A stretch of 64,000 nt of DNA, taken from Halobacteriovoraceae bacterium (GTDB lineage: Bacteria > Bdellovibrionota > Bacteriovoracia > Bacteriovoracales > Bacteriovoracaceae). A program made the translations under genes and the position numbers. Positions within the stretch are counted from its first letter, which is position 1. Every line of letters begins with the position of its first letter. This document shows, one piece after another, positions 1-9,137 of this stretch. The stretch lies in NCBI GenBank assembly GCA_002711995.1, contig PASN01000016.1:124001-188000 (forward strand). Direction: 5' to 3'. The notes beneath the pieces are model-generated. The model saw only the letters and a list, made by a program, of their open reading frames with translations, was not told the origin of the DNA and searched no databases.

Positions 1-8
1 AAGAAGAT

Positions 9-938
9 CTAATAAAAAGTAGAGCTATAAATCGTTTTATTATCACAAATCCTGTCCTCAAGTTTTTTAGTTTGGGCTATTAAAGAATTAATAAGGCCTA
101 CGAGATGCTTGTATTCTTTCTTGCTTTTAATTTGGTCCCGCACCCTAATTAGTTCCTTTAGGCCTTTTTGAGTTTCACATTCTTTGGTGATCCAAAAGGC
201 CAACCTTTTAACGACGGCCGGGTTGTTTTTTAGAAATAAGCGCAAGGCCTTCTCTATATTTAAATCTTTCAAGTTTCCTATCTCTTGAATCGCCACTCCG
301 AACAACCTCTCCAGGGCATGGTCTATAGCTGAAAAGTAATTGTTAATTTGATCAAATGAGTCTCGAAAATGTGCATAGGTTCTAAACACCGCGCCAATGA
401 GTTGATCAATTCTCATCATAAGTTCCATTTGCTCCTCTTCTGACAAAACTAAAACTTTTCGATTTAAGGAGTCATATTGAAGTTTTAGCCGAAAGTCCTC
501 ACCTATGGTTTTTAGTATGTGAACGGCCTGGTACAAATTAACTATGCCCATTTTAAAGTTGGCCATGTTGGATCGATGAATTGTTAACTCAATGGCCTTT
601 TTTAAATACCTTTTGTGATGTTCATGAAGCTTCTTTATTGGACGAAAGCTCTCATGCAAGAATTCAACAGGATGTTCACTTCTAAGACTATTAGAAAGAA
701 CAAGCTCGACTTGTTCTAAGAATGGAATCGTTTCAAAGCCACTGGCCCCGATATAAGCATCTACCAGAATGTCGGAAGTGTTTGAATTGAGTTGTCTTCT
801 CTCAAGGTAGTTAATGACACCAGAATAGTTTCTCTCATCAAGCATTCTTTGCGCCTTATCGGCCGTAGACTCTTCGGGAGCAAACTTTTCACAACTCATG
901 GTAAGGACTAGCGATAAAAGCAAGATTAAACACTTCAT
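9..938 (-). CDS. putative lipoprotein, unknown function
   Basis: This 309-residue protein starts with a short hydrophobic signal ending in a lipobox-like LTMSC, so it is probably lipid-anchored with Cys16 as the new N-terminus. The mature part is charged, Leu-rich and mostly helical in appearance, with no membrane segment and no enzymatic motif that I recognise. Its first stretch (a length of repeated Leu/Tyr/Ala helices) could be TPR-like, but I cannot align a clear TPR consensus. It lies downstream of nothing obvious on its strand, and the next gene on that strand (EamA transporter) ends 76 bases upstream of it. Function unknown. Confidence 0.75.
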   Translation of the reverse strand: MKCLILLLSLVLTMSCEKFAPEESTADKAQRMLDERNYSGVINYLERRQLNSNTSDILVDAYIGASGFETIPFLEQVELVLSNSLRSEHPVEFLHESFRPIKKLHEHHKRYLKKAIELTIHRSNMANFKMGIVNLYQAVHILKTIGEDFRLKLQYDSLNRKVLVLSEEEQMELMMRIDQLIGAVFRTYAHFRDSFDQINNYFSAIDHALERLFGVAIQEIGNLKDLNIEKALRLFLKNNPAVVKRLAFWITKECETQKGLKELIRVRDQIKSKKEYKHLVGLINSLIAQTKKLEDRICDNKTIYSSTFY

Positions 939-1013
939 GTTTAAATTTTACGCTAAACTCATGAATGAAATTAGCCGGCAAGTTAGTCTTGACTATAGGT
1001 GCTAAATTGAAAA

Positions 1014-1883
1014 TTAGAACTTTTGCTTTCCTTTTGACAGGGGCATTTTGGGTGTAAAGGAGCTTCCCTGGGAGGCAACAATTACGCATCCAATTGCAAG
1101 CCACTGCACACCAGTTAAATTCTCCCCTAAAAACACAAGGCCAATCACACTGGCAAACGCAGGCTCAAGGCTCATAAGAATGCTAAAGGTTTGTGAAGGA
1201 ATTCTTTTTAATGCGCTCATCTCCAAAGAGTATGGAATGGCGCTACTAAAAAGACCCACAAAAATTCCCATAGGCAAGGCCTCGGGCGCAAACATAACGG
1301 AGGCGTTTAGCACAAGACCCCAAGGGGCCACAATGATGGCGGCGATGGCCATACCTGAACTTGCGGCAACAGGACCTCTGACTTGGGTGCCAAGCCTTTT
1401 GCCAAAAACAATGTATAAGGCCCAAAAGAGTCCTGCTAAAAGCGCTAAAAAAACACCCATTGGATCTAGAGCTGCATCCGTCTCTTTCATTGGCAGGAGC
1501 AAATAAATTCCAACTCCCGCAAGAAGCGCCCACAGAAAGTCCAATTTTCTAGTGCCACCAAGAATTGCCACTGCCAAAGGTCCGGTGAACTCGAGGGCTA
1601 CTGCGATCCCAAGTGGGATTTTTGCCAGTGCAAAGTAAAAAGATAAATTCATAAGCCCTAATGAGGCACCATATAGAACAAGGTTTTTAATTGAGCCTTT
1701 AGCAAACTTGGTCTTCCATGGCCTAAAGATAGCGCACAAGGCCAGTGCCGCAACTATTAGTCGCAGGCTGGAAGCCCCGGCGACTCCGGCTATGGGAAAT
1801 AAGTTCTTAGCTACTGAGGCTCCGTATTGAATAGAGGCCATGGCAAGCAATAGAGTAAATATAGGTAGAAATTTATCTTTCAT
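1014..1883 (-). CDS. EamA/DMT-family transporter (RhtA-like)
   Basis: 289 residues with about ten hydrophobic segments arranged as two repeated halves, as in the drug/metabolite transporter superfamily. The sequence resembles RhtA-type threonine/homoserine exporters: an N-terminal QYGASVAKNLFP stretch, a SLRLIVAAL segment and a second-half PYSLEMSALKRIPSQTF stretch typical of that branch. It should sit in the inner membrane and export small amino-acid-like solutes; the substrate is not visible from sequence. It starts 10 bases after the stop of the LysR gene on the same strand, so the two are probably co-transcribed and the exporter may be controlled by that regulator. Confidence 0.85.
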   Translation of the reverse strand: MKDKFLPIFTLLLAMASIQYGASVAKNLFPIAGVAGASSLRLIVAALALCAIFRPWKTKFAKGSIKNLVLYGASLGLMNLSFYFALAKIPLGIAVALEFTGPLAVAILGGTRKLDFLWALLAGVGIYLLLPMKETDAALDPMGVFLALLAGLFWALYIVFGKRLGTQVRGPVAASSGMAIAAIIVAPWGLVLNASVMFAPEALPMGIFVGLFSSAIPYSLEMSALKRIPSQTFSILMSLEPAFASVIGLVFLGENLTGVQWLAIGCVIVASQGSSFTPKMPLSKGKQKF

Positions 1884-1893
1884 ATGTTTAGTT

Positions 1894-2757
1894 CTAAAAA
1901 AAGTAGTCTTTTACTATAGAAACAGAGTTTAGGCTGCTCTTTTTATTCCAAATAAGTTTTACCTCATAGGGAGCATTCCAATCCTGGGGAAGCTTGATTG
2001 CTTTCAGTCTTGGCTCATTATTTACGATTATATCTGGCAACAACGTCCAGTACCTTTTATTTTTCATCAATTCAATGGCCGTGAGGTCAGAGTCCCAAAA
2101 GTACTTGATATTTGGCGTGATTTTAAACTTTTTAAACATCGGGTGATCTATGCAGCTAAAAACATACTCATTTGCCTTATGAATAATGGCCGGATATTCA
2201 GAAATCTTTTCAATTGGGCGCTTTGCTTTTAACAGCTCACTATTTTTGTTTGTTGCTAATAAAAGCTCTCCCTTAAAAAGAGTTATGGAGTCTATGTCTT
2301 TGTGTTCTTTTGGTGAGAAGCAGATTGCAAAATTGAGTTCTCCAGAGAGCACTTTGAGTATAGAGATGTTGCTGTCTTGGGAGAAAATTTCAAAGTTTAT
2401 AAGCGGGTGGTCTCCTAGGATTTTTTCCAGCTTGTTTGGCACAAATTTGGCCGCCAGCCAGTGGCTGGCCCCAAGTTTAACAGTACCCCTTAGCTCGGTT
2501 AGTTCAGAGTTCTCAAAGAGATCAGAATAGGAGCTCAAAATGTGGTTAACCTTCTCTAAAAAACGCTTGCCGTCTTGGGTAATTAGGATATTCCTTCCGG
2601 ACCTTTGAAATAAGCTGTAGCCTAAGTCTTCCTCTATTATTTTAATCGAGCGGCTTACTGCACTTGGACTAATGCTAATCCTTTTAGCGGCGTGATTTAA
2701 GTTGCCCCAATCCGCAACAGCTTTAAAGTGTCTCATATTTTCCAATGATGTCCGCAT
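1894..2757 (-). CDS. LysR-family transcriptional regulator
   Basis: 287 residues. The N-terminal winged helix-turn-helix occupies about residues 5-65 (FKAVADWGNLNHAAKRISIS, then SRSIKIIEEDLGYSLFQR), the classic LysR DNA-binding layout, and is followed by a periplasmic-binding-like effector domain. It is followed after 10 bases by the EamA exporter on the same strand, and lies divergent to the HAD phosphatase with 95 bases between them, which would hold its autoregulatory promoter. LysR-plus-exporter pairs usually control efflux of the effector, but the ligand here is unknown. Confidence 0.9.
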   Translation of the reverse strand: MRTSLENMRHFKAVADWGNLNHAAKRISISPSAVSRSIKIIEEDLGYSLFQRSGRNILITQDGKRFLEKVNHILSSYSDLFENSELTELRGTVKLGASHWLAAKFVPNKLEKILGDHPLINFEIFSQDSNISILKVLSGELNFAICFSPKEHKDIDSITLFKGELLLATNKNSELLKAKRPIEKISEYPAIIHKANEYVFSCIDHPMFKKFKITPNIKYFWDSDLTAIELMKNKRYWTLLPDIIVNNEPRLKAIKLPQDWNAPYEVKLIWNKKSSLNSVSIVKDYFF

Positions 2758-2852
2758 TGTTATCCTGTGGTGAACGATTTGTTTCGATTATTCTAATATA
2801 CGGCACTCATTGTTTACAGTAGGTATAGTCAAACTTTCAAACAGGGGGAAAT

Positions 2853-3692
2853 ATGAAAGCGTTAATCTACTTATTTTTAGTTACAACATCACTATTTGCA
2901 AATGAGGGAATCTCACAAATTCAAAAGCTTATAGCTGAAGTGGGGAATCCTGTGGTCGTTTTTGATCTGGATGACACTTTATTTTATTCGTCTTCTCGCT
3001 CATGGGTAATTTTTAAGGAGCTTGCAAACTCGACTCGTTTTAAAGAGGAATATCCAAAACAGATAGCAAAGTTGGGTAAGATAGAGCTATCTCAAATTAA
3101 GTACAGTATAGAGGACACTCTAAGGGATGTGGGAATTGTTGATCCAGCACTCATAAAAAAGATCCTTAAATTTTGGAAAGAAAGGTTTTTTACAAACGAA
3201 TATGTAAAAGAAGACGCACCTGTGGAGGGGGGAAGAGAGTATGTTCACAAGCTCAGAAGTCTGGGAGCTAGAATTGTCTACTTAACCGGAAGAGATCATT
3301 CAATGCGAGAGGGAACTATAGAGTCTCTTAAGAGCTCTGGGTTCCCATTTGACGAAGAGAACTCCATTCTCATAACCAAGGAGAGATTTGATATCCCAGA
3401 TATTGATTATAAAAAGGGAGCTTTTGAGAAAATCGCTAACATGGGTACTGTTGTTGCGTTCTTTGAAAACGAGCCAAAGAATCTGAATGCCATGATAGAG
3501 CGCTTTAAAAAAGCAGTGCCTGTATTTTTAGATATTAAACATTCTCCTTCACCAGTTAGACCAAGCTACAAAGCTATCTGGATAAAGGATTATAATTTTG
3601 CCACCAAAAAAGTCGAATGTGCCTACGTTGATGGTTTTTATGAGAATATTGATAAAAATCCCTATTTGGGAGTTGGGCTCAACGTTTGCTAA
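2853..3692 (+). CDS. secreted HAD-superfamily phosphatase
   Basis: 279 residues with a cleavable signal peptide (residues 1-16, ending SLFA). HAD motif I is FDLDDTLF with the nucleophile and acid Asp. Motif II is the Thr of YLTGRD, and the motif III Lys lies in YKKGAF. Motif IV is FFENEP, where the usual paired acids are Glu residues. This layout resembles periplasmic class-B/C acid phosphatase-like HADs and the DUF2608 type; the physiological substrate is unknown. A good ribosome-binding site (AGGGGGA) precedes the ATG. A hairpin follows 26 bases after the stop. Confidence 0.8.
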   Translation: MKALIYLFLVTTSLFANEGISQIQKLIAEVGNPVVVFDLDDTLFYSSSRSWVIFKELANSTRFKEEYPKQIAKLGKIELSQIKYSIEDTLRDVGIVDPALIKKILKFWKERFFTNEYVKEDAPVEGGREYVHKLRSLGARIVYLTGRDHSMREGTIESLKSSGFPFDEENSILITKERFDIPDIDYKKGAFEKIANMGTVVAFFENEPKNLNAMIERFKKAVPVFLDIKHSPSPVRPSYKAIWIKDYNFATKKVECAYVDGFYENIDKNPYLGVGLNVC

Positions 3693-3717
3693 ATATATGA
3701 AAAATTACTCATTTGGA

Positions 3718-3744
3718 GATAGGCACTTTCAAAAAGTGTCTATC
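3718..3744 (+). terminator. terminator-like hairpin after the HAD gene
   Basis: A 12-pair stem (GATAGGCACTTT with AAAGTGTCTATC, one G-U pair) encloses a 3-base loop. The following TTGGTT is only a weak U tract, so termination may be partial. It sits just upstream of the next gene's start and could instead affect that leader. Confidence 0.5.
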
Positions 3745-3760
3745 TTGGTTAATAAGAACC

Positions 3761-4840
3761 ATGTTAAAAGCTCTATGTTTTTTACTCACACTTTCCACGC
3801 TCCAGGCGGCAGACCTAGAGAGTGGCCTTAGTGAGCTTAGAGCTAAATACAATATTCCGGGCCTGGGAGTAATGGTCACAAAATCCAACAAGGTTTTAGC
3901 TCTTTCAGCTTCAGGGTATCGAAAAATAGGGTTTCCTGAAAAGGTTGAAACTAGCGACAAGTTTCATCTTGGCTCGTGTACCAAGGCCATGACGGCCACA
4001 TTAGCGGCTATCTTTGTCGAGGAGGGAGAGCTTAATTGGTCTGATACCCTAGGAGATCTTTTTCCAGAGCTTAAAGTTCATCAAGATTTAAAAAAGATAA
4101 GATTTGATCAGTTGCTTGTTCATAGAACAGGGATTGCGGCAAATCCCAATCCAAACCTTTATGAACAACTTAGCAAACTTAAAGTTTCCAAGGCCAGAGA
4201 GAAACTTGCTAAAATCTTTTTAACCAAAAGACCTAAGCATGAGGTTGGAACATATAACTACAGCAATATCGGTTATATTGTTGCAGGCCATGTTTTAGAA
4301 CGCTTAAGCGGTAAAAGTTGGGAGAAATTGATGGCTAGTAAAATCTTTTCTCCTCTAGAGATGAACTGTGGCTTTGGTCCAACGAGCTCAAATGAAGAGC
4401 TTCGGCCTACCCAACCATGGGGACACATCCAAAGTGCCGGTAACCCCGCTGTGGCATCTCAAGGTGACAATGCCTTATTCTATGGCCCTGCAGGAACTGT
4501 TCATTGCTCAATGATGGACTGGAACAAATTCTTAAATATCCACATAGATGGGTTTAATGGAACTGATTCGATTCTTAAATCATCCTCTTTTAAAAAACTG
4601 CATACACCGTATTCTGAAGAGGGTGAGACTTACACTTATGGAGGATGGAGAAGGCTTGAAAGAAGGTGGGCCAAAGGAGCAGTTTTCACTCATACTGGAT
4701 CCAATACACTCAACTTCTCAAACGTATGGATTGCGCCCAAAGTTGAAGCGAGCCTTATTGGGGTGGCCAATAAGGGTGGAGAAGGCGCATGGACTGCCAC
4801 AAACAAGGTCATAGAAAAAGCTATCAAGCTTATCGACTAG
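3761..4840 (+). CDS. beta-lactamase-family serine hydrolase (class C/PBP4*-like)
   Basis: I chose ATG 3761 rather than the upstream ATG at 3713 because it places a clean signal peptide (MLKALCFLLTLSTLQA) at the N-terminus and keeps the hairpin outside the gene. The product is about 359 residues and periplasmic. The SxxK nucleophile motif is GSCTK, and the YxN motif is YSN in TYNYSNIGY. A C-terminal HTG (FTHTGSN) supplies the third motif. These are the three motifs of class C beta-lactamases, D-Ala-D-Ala carboxypeptidases and related esterases. Whether it cleaves beta-lactams, peptidoglycan or an ester cannot be told from sequence. It converges with the permease gene, overlapping it by 4 bases. 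Confidence 0.85.
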   Translation: MLKALCFLLTLSTLQAADLESGLSELRAKYNIPGLGVMVTKSNKVLALSASGYRKIGFPEKVETSDKFHLGSCTKAMTATLAAIFVEEGELNWSDTLGDLFPELKVHQDLKKIRFDQLLVHRTGIAANPNPNLYEQLSKLKVSKAREKLAKIFLTKRPKHEVGTYNYSNIGYIVAGHVLERLSGKSWEKLMASKIFSPLEMNCGFGPTSSNEELRPTQPWGHIQSAGNPAVASQGDNALFYGPAGTVHCSMMDWNKFLNIHIDGFNGTDSILKSSSFKKLHTPYSEEGETYTYGGWRRLERRWAKGAVFTHTGSNTLNFSNVWIAPKVEASLIGVANKGGEGAWTATNKVIEKAIKLID

Positions 4841-6240
4841 GTCATTCCCTTCTCTTTGTTTATCTCTTTTAAATCATGATGAATCTTATCGTCTTTATGT
4901 CGGCCAAGAGCATGAAAAATATGAAAGATTGCACCTTTTCTTTCAGCTCTACTTCTTACATAAAACAAAAACCAAAGAAGACAAAATATGGCCAAAGCTG
5001 CAGATATGAGAAGTGGCCTTTTTCCTAGATAATAAAGAAGTAAACATGAAGAGATTATCCCTAGGATCTGCATCCAAGGATAAAAAGGAGTTTTAAATCC
5101 AGGTTTATAATGTTCAATTTTGCTCTCTCTCATAACAATTAAAGTGCAGTTGACTAGAATAAATGCAATAAGTTGAACAACGCTTGCAAACTTGGCAACA
5201 CTCATAGGTGATAGAAAAAGCTGAAAGGCAACCATTACAGCTACCGTCAAAATTATGGAGAAAGTAGGTGTGTTAAAGCGATTCATCTTTGAGAAAAGAC
5301 TTGGAAGTATTTGATCTCTTCCCATGGCCAGGGGAAATCTCGAGGCACTCATAATGCTTGCATTGGCAGTTGATGCAAAAGCGGCCATCGCTGCGGCGAA
5401 TATTAAATATAGGCCCCAGTTTGAAGGAATCAGGGTAAATGCTCCCTCAGAAGCTGTGGCAATAGGTGAGAGATCTTTTGAGAGTTCATCCAGTTCGACA
5501 AAATGAACAACAAAGAATACGCCCAGAACCATTAAAACGAGTGCTGTTAAGACCGCATACATAATGCCTCTTGGTATGTCTCGGGCTGGATCTTTAACCT
5601 CTTCGGCAACACTTGCTAATTGGGAGACACCAAGAAAGGCAACAAACACAATTGCGGTTGCCTGCATGATTCCATCTATGCCATTGGTCAAAAATGGAGA
5701 AAATCCATCTTTAACCTCACTAACAGAAGAGTTGAAAACGGTGTTGACTCCAGCATCCACAAGAAAGTAACTAAGAATTATCACAAGCCCTGCCACTAAG
5801 ACCTTTTGCATCCCAGCTGTCTCTTTTGCTCCAAAGAGGTTTAACAATCCAAAAATCACTGTGAGTCCTATTGCGTAAGGAGTAATATCTCCACTAAAAA
5901 ACAAGCTTGTATAGGCCTGCATTCCAATCAATGCAAATGCCCCCTTAAATGTAAGGGCGAGCCACATGCTTATTCCTCCCACAGTGCTCATCAGCGGCCC
6001 TAGCGCTCGATCAATAAAAAAGAAAATTCCACTGGCCTTTGGCATGGCCGTCGACAGTTCCGCAATACTCATAAGTGATGGCAAAACTAGAAAGGCCGCG
6101 AGTACATAGGCCAGGACCACTGAGGGTCCAGTTTCACTAGCAGCAAGTCCTGGCAATAAAAAGAACCCAGAGCTAAACATGGCGCCAAGACAAATTGCGT
6201 AGACGTCGCTCAGCTTTAGACGTTTCTCAAACTTTTCCAT
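4837..6240 (-). CDS. APC-family amino-acid permease
   Basis: 467 residues with about twelve hydrophobic segments. The N-terminal segment GAMFSSGFFLLPG matches the unwound TM1 motif of APC-superfamily transporters, and an SIAELSTAMPKASGIFFF segment matches the TM2-TM3 region of the amino acid-polyamine-organocation family. The C-terminal tail is charged and cytoplasmic. It should be an inner-membrane proton- or solute-coupled amino-acid carrier; substrate unknown. It stands alone, convergent with the serine hydrolase. Confidence 0.85.
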   Translation of the reverse strand: MEKFEKRLKLSDVYAICLGAMFSSGFFLLPGLAASETGPSVVLAYVLAAFLVLPSLMSIAELSTAMPKASGIFFFIDRALGPLMSTVGGISMWLALTFKGAFALIGMQAYTSLFFSGDITPYAIGLTVIFGLLNLFGAKETAGMQKVLVAGLVIILSYFLVDAGVNTVFNSSVSEVKDGFSPFLTNGIDGIMQATAIVFVAFLGVSQLASVAEEVKDPARDIPRGIMYAVLTALVLMVLGVFFVVHFVELDELSKDLSPIATASEGAFTLIPSNWGLYLIFAAAMAAFASTANASIMSASRFPLAMGRDQILPSLFSKMNRFNTPTFSIILTVAVMVAFQLFLSPMSVAKFASVVQLIAFILVNCTLIVMRESKIEHYKPGFKTPFYPWMQILGIISSCLLLYYLGKRPLLISAALAIFCLLWFLFYVRSRAERKGAIFHIFHALGRHKDDKIHHDLKEINKEKGMT

Positions 6241-6544
6241 TTATCCTTCTCAACTGTGAAAGGGACTATTAGGTTTAGGCTATCACTATATTCTCCAATC
6301 GATGGCTAGATATGTATTGGAGTAGGGCCGTGTAAGCGATGTATAGAATTGGTTCAGGAGCTAGAATCTCTCATCAAGGTAGTTTCTTTGGAATCTAAAA
6401 AGGCCTTGGTTTTCTTAATGGTTGACTGGTGCGTCAAAGGATCAACGGTATAGTTTTTACAATACCCGCACAAAAGTGTTAAAAATGGTTGAATTCGAGA
6501 TAAATAGGATAAACGATTTTTATTAATAATCTTTTGGAGATCAA
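6241..6544. other. intergenic region, divergent promoters
   Basis: This 304-base gap lies between the permease start and a small secreted-protein gene. It holds no convincing gene; the short reverse reading frame inside it has no ribosome-binding site or recognisable content. AT-rich TTGAAT and TAGGAT stretches about 35-55 bases before the downstream ATG may be promoter elements, but spacing is not ideal. Confidence 0.4.
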
Positions 6545-6940
6545 ATGAAACTTCTACTATTAATTGCAATTTCTTCTTTAAGTGTTTTGGCTGACTCTTT
6601 TGACTTTAAATGTGTTGGAACAGACGCCGTCTATGTGAACAGCTTCTCAATGGAAGGCTCAGTTGACACACAATCTGGAACTATTGCCTACGATGTGGAG
6701 ACTAGGACTGCAGGAAACAATGGCACAACTTCCGTAAGCACAAACGTTGTTAGAAGTGCAACCTTTGAGCGCGTTACAGATCCAATAACTGGCGACTTCT
6801 TAGGATATAGAGCATACTCTGTTGATAAAAATGATGCTCATGTTTATGTAAATATTTTGATGAACTACCCAGGACAATTAGCTTCTCAAATCAGAGACGT
6901 TGACGGAAGAGTTTATCGCTCTGACTGCAAGGCCCTATAG
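6545..6940 (+). CDS. small secreted protein, unknown function
   Basis: 131 residues with a signal peptide (MKLLLLIAISSLSVLA) and a mature part rich in Thr, Ser, Asn and Asp with a likely beta structure. Two cysteines (FKCVG near the N-terminus and DCKAL at the C-terminus) could form a disulfide joining the ends. A TTTTGGAGATC ribosome-binding site precedes the ATG. The gene is monocistronic, closed by a strong terminator. I do not recognise a family. Confidence 0.75.
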   Translation: MKLLLLIAISSLSVLADSFDFKCVGTDAVYVNSFSMEGSVDTQSGTIAYDVETRTAGNNGTTSVSTNVVRSATFERVTDPITGDFLGYRAYSVDKNDAHVYVNILMNYPGQLASQIRDVDGRVYRSDCKAL

Positions 6941-6968
6941 TTTCTACCATAATATAAAATCATATAAT

Positions 6969-6992
6969 GGCCCTTTTAGAAGGGCCTTTTTC
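6969..6992 (+). terminator. rho-independent terminator
   Basis: GGCCCTT and AAGGGCC form a perfect 7-pair stem followed by TTTTTC. It ends the small secreted-protein transcript. Confidence 0.85.
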
Positions 6993-7197
6993 ATCGCTTA
7001 TAAATCTATCTACAAAAATAACTAAACACTAACTCTTCTCTACGAGTAGATTTCGTATTGATTAATAGTGTGAAGCTTGCTAGATAAAAGTCATGAGATC
7101 AATGTTCCGTTGGCCATTCATTCGTAATCTTCTTTGGTGTTGTTAAACATCAGTACTCATTTATTTCATTAAATTTATAATCCTTTGTGGAGATCTT

Positions 7198-8274
7198 ATG
7201 AAAAAGATTACGATCGTTTATGGGACGCGTCCTGAGTTTATAAAGCTGTATCCATTAATTAAGGCTTTAAAGCAAAAAAAACATTTTAAATTACAAGTTG
7301 TTTCTACAGGTCAGCATACTGACTTACTTGAACAGGCCCATCTTGAAGAGTCCTTCTCTCCAGATATCAATTTAGATATTCAGCGCAAGTTTGGCGATCT
7401 AAATGAGTTGCAAGGTTTGATTTTTAAAAAACTGTATGACCTTTCAAGACTGGACGCAAAACCAGATTTAATTTTAGTCCATGGTGACACTGCGACTGCC
7501 TTCTCAACAGCTTTATTCGCTTTTCAATTTCAAATACCGATTGCACATATTGAATCAGGCCTGAGGAGTAAAAATCTAATGTCTCCTTTTCCTGAAGAGT
7601 TTTATCGTCAATCAATTTCTAAAGTGGCTAGTTTAAACTTTGCACCAACTAAATCAGAGAGGGAGAACCTTTTATCTGAAGGAGTAGATGAAAGAAGTAT
7701 ATTTGTAGCGGGAAACACAATCGCTGACTCCTTATCCTCTAGGAGAAAAGCGGAATTTAAAAAGAAAAATAATATTCTAATTTCAGTTCATAGGAGAGAA
7801 AATAGAGAAAAAATAAAAGACCTTCTTGATAGAGTTCATAGTTTATCATGCTCTTTAGGTGCGGCAGAGTTTGAGTACTTAATTCATCCTTCTGTAGAAG
7901 GATTGATTGATGTTCAGAAGTATCCCCGAATAAAATTTCTATATTCAATGGACCATACTAGTTTCTTGGACCGTATCCAGAGTTGTCGGTTTATAATTAC
8001 CGACTCTGGAGGTGTTCAGGAAGAGGCCAGTTTGCTTGGCATTAAGGCCCTTATCTATAGAGATCATACGGAGCGCTTAGATGGTTTAGATTCAGGGGTT
8101 GAATTGATTGGAACTGATTTAAACATACTGTCGGCCCGAATCATTGAACTCGTAAATAATCCTGTGGGAGTGCAAAGCAAAAATCGTCTTTGTGTTAATT
8201 CAGTTTCTGAAAAAATTATCAAAGTTATACAGAAATTTTTAGCTCTTAGAGAGGAGTCTGTATGTCTACGTTAG
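7198..8274 (+). CDS. wecB: UDP-N-acetylglucosamine 2-epimerase
   Basis: 358 residues, normal length for the non-hydrolysing bacterial enzyme that interconverts UDP-GlcNAc and UDP-ManNAc in the cytoplasm. Visible signatures: GTRPEFIKLYPLI at the N-terminus, VHGDTATAF (Asp97), AHIESGLRS (Glu119), PFPEEFYRQ (Glu133/134), ISVHRRENR (His198) and DSGGVQEEA in the C-terminal UDP-binding domain. These match the catalytic acids and histidine of the family. It overlaps the following PIG-L-type deacetylase gene by 13 bases, so the two are translationally coupled and probably act on the same amino-sugar pathway, such as surface polysaccharide synthesis. Neighbouring glycosyltransferases are absent. GGAGAT precedes the ATG. 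Confidence 0.92.
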   Translation: MKKITIVYGTRPEFIKLYPLIKALKQKKHFKLQVVSTGQHTDLLEQAHLEESFSPDINLDIQRKFGDLNELQGLIFKKLYDLSRLDAKPDLILVHGDTATAFSTALFAFQFQIPIAHIESGLRSKNLMSPFPEEFYRQSISKVASLNFAPTKSERENLLSEGVDERSIFVAGNTIADSLSSRRKAEFKKKNNILISVHRRENREKIKDLLDRVHSLSCSLGAAEFEYLIHPSVEGLIDVQKYPRIKFLYSMDHTSFLDRIQSCRFIITDSGGVQEEASLLGIKALIYRDHTERLDGLDSGVELIGTDLNILSARIIELVNNPVGVQSKNRLCVNSVSEKIIKVIQKFLALREESVCLR

Positions 8275-8924
8275 CTATTGGTGCACATCCTGATGATATT
8301 GAGATCGGTTGCGGTGGAACTTTAGGTAAGCTGATAAGTCAGGGGGAGAAAGTTACAGTTTTAATTATAACAGATGGAAGAGCTGGGAGTTTAGAACAAG
8401 ACAGTTTGGAGCTTGTAAAATTGAGGCAAAATGAAGGAAAAAAATCAGCGAAAGTGCTGGGTGTTCACAATTTAATTTCTTTTGACTTAGCTGATGGCCT
8501 TGTCAGTTTTTCTAGAGACGAAAAACTTAAAATGATTGAATTGATTAGAACGATTCGCCCAGATACCATTTTTATTCATGCAAACGATGATAAATTTAAT
8601 GATCACCAAATTGTGCGATCTTTAGTTCTAGATTCAATTCAAGTTGCCGCTGGCCCATGGTATTCAGAGGTAGGCGGTTCTGCTCATTTAGTTAGGAAAG
8701 TTTATGGCTATGAAGTGTGGAACCCGATTAATAGGTTTCAATTAGCTGTTGATGTGTCAGATTTTATGAAGTTAAAGTTGGAGGCATTAAAAAAGCATAA
8801 ATCTCAAATCACAGATATTAATTATTTAGATGGAGTGAAAGGGCTAGGTATGTACCGAGGAGCGATGTCTGGCGTGGGGAAGTACGCAGAAGTTTTTGAA
8901 GTCATGCAACACCATGAACTGTGA
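8262..8924 (+). CDS. PIG-L/LmbE-family zinc deacetylase
   Basis: 220 residues. The AHPDD motif (residues 8-12) and IHANDDKFNDHQ stretch supply the zinc-binding His/Asp/His set of the PIG-L family, which removes acetyl groups from N-acetylglucosamine-type sugars. GCGGTLGKL after the first motif is also typical. BshB, MshB and sugar-nucleotide deacetylases share this fold. Its start lies inside the end of wecB, so it probably de-acetylates the product of that pathway or a related amino sugar. No BshA-type glycosyltransferase is nearby, so a bacillithiol role is not supported. Confidence 0.85.
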   Translation: MSTLAIGAHPDDIEIGCGGTLGKLISQGEKVTVLIITDGRAGSLEQDSLELVKLRQNEGKKSAKVLGVHNLISFDLADGLVSFSRDEKLKMIELIRTIRPDTIFIHANDDKFNDHQIVRSLVLDSIQVAAGPWYSEVGGSAHLVRKVYGYEVWNPINRFQLAVDVSDFMKLKLEALKKHKSQITDINYLDGVKGLGMYRGAMSGVGKYAEVFEVMQHHEL

Positions 8925-9137
8925 ACGGTGCGAGTTTTGAATTAAAAAACTTTTTCATTAAAAAAACGTAACAGTTCGCCCAGTGATTAAGGACTATTTA
9001 TAGAAGTCTTATGTCTAGGAAAAGTCATATTCCAATTAGCCAGTGTATAACTATTACCAGTTTTTACACTTTCTTGTTGTGCGGTGCGTGTGTTCGTCGT
9101 AAACACGCAACAATAAACTTTAAGCATTGGAGGATGT

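Noticed and set aside
6354-6569. Reverse-strand 71-codon reading frame
   Set aside because: No ribosome-binding site, no recognisable content, and it overlaps the start and signal peptide of the secreted protein at 6545.
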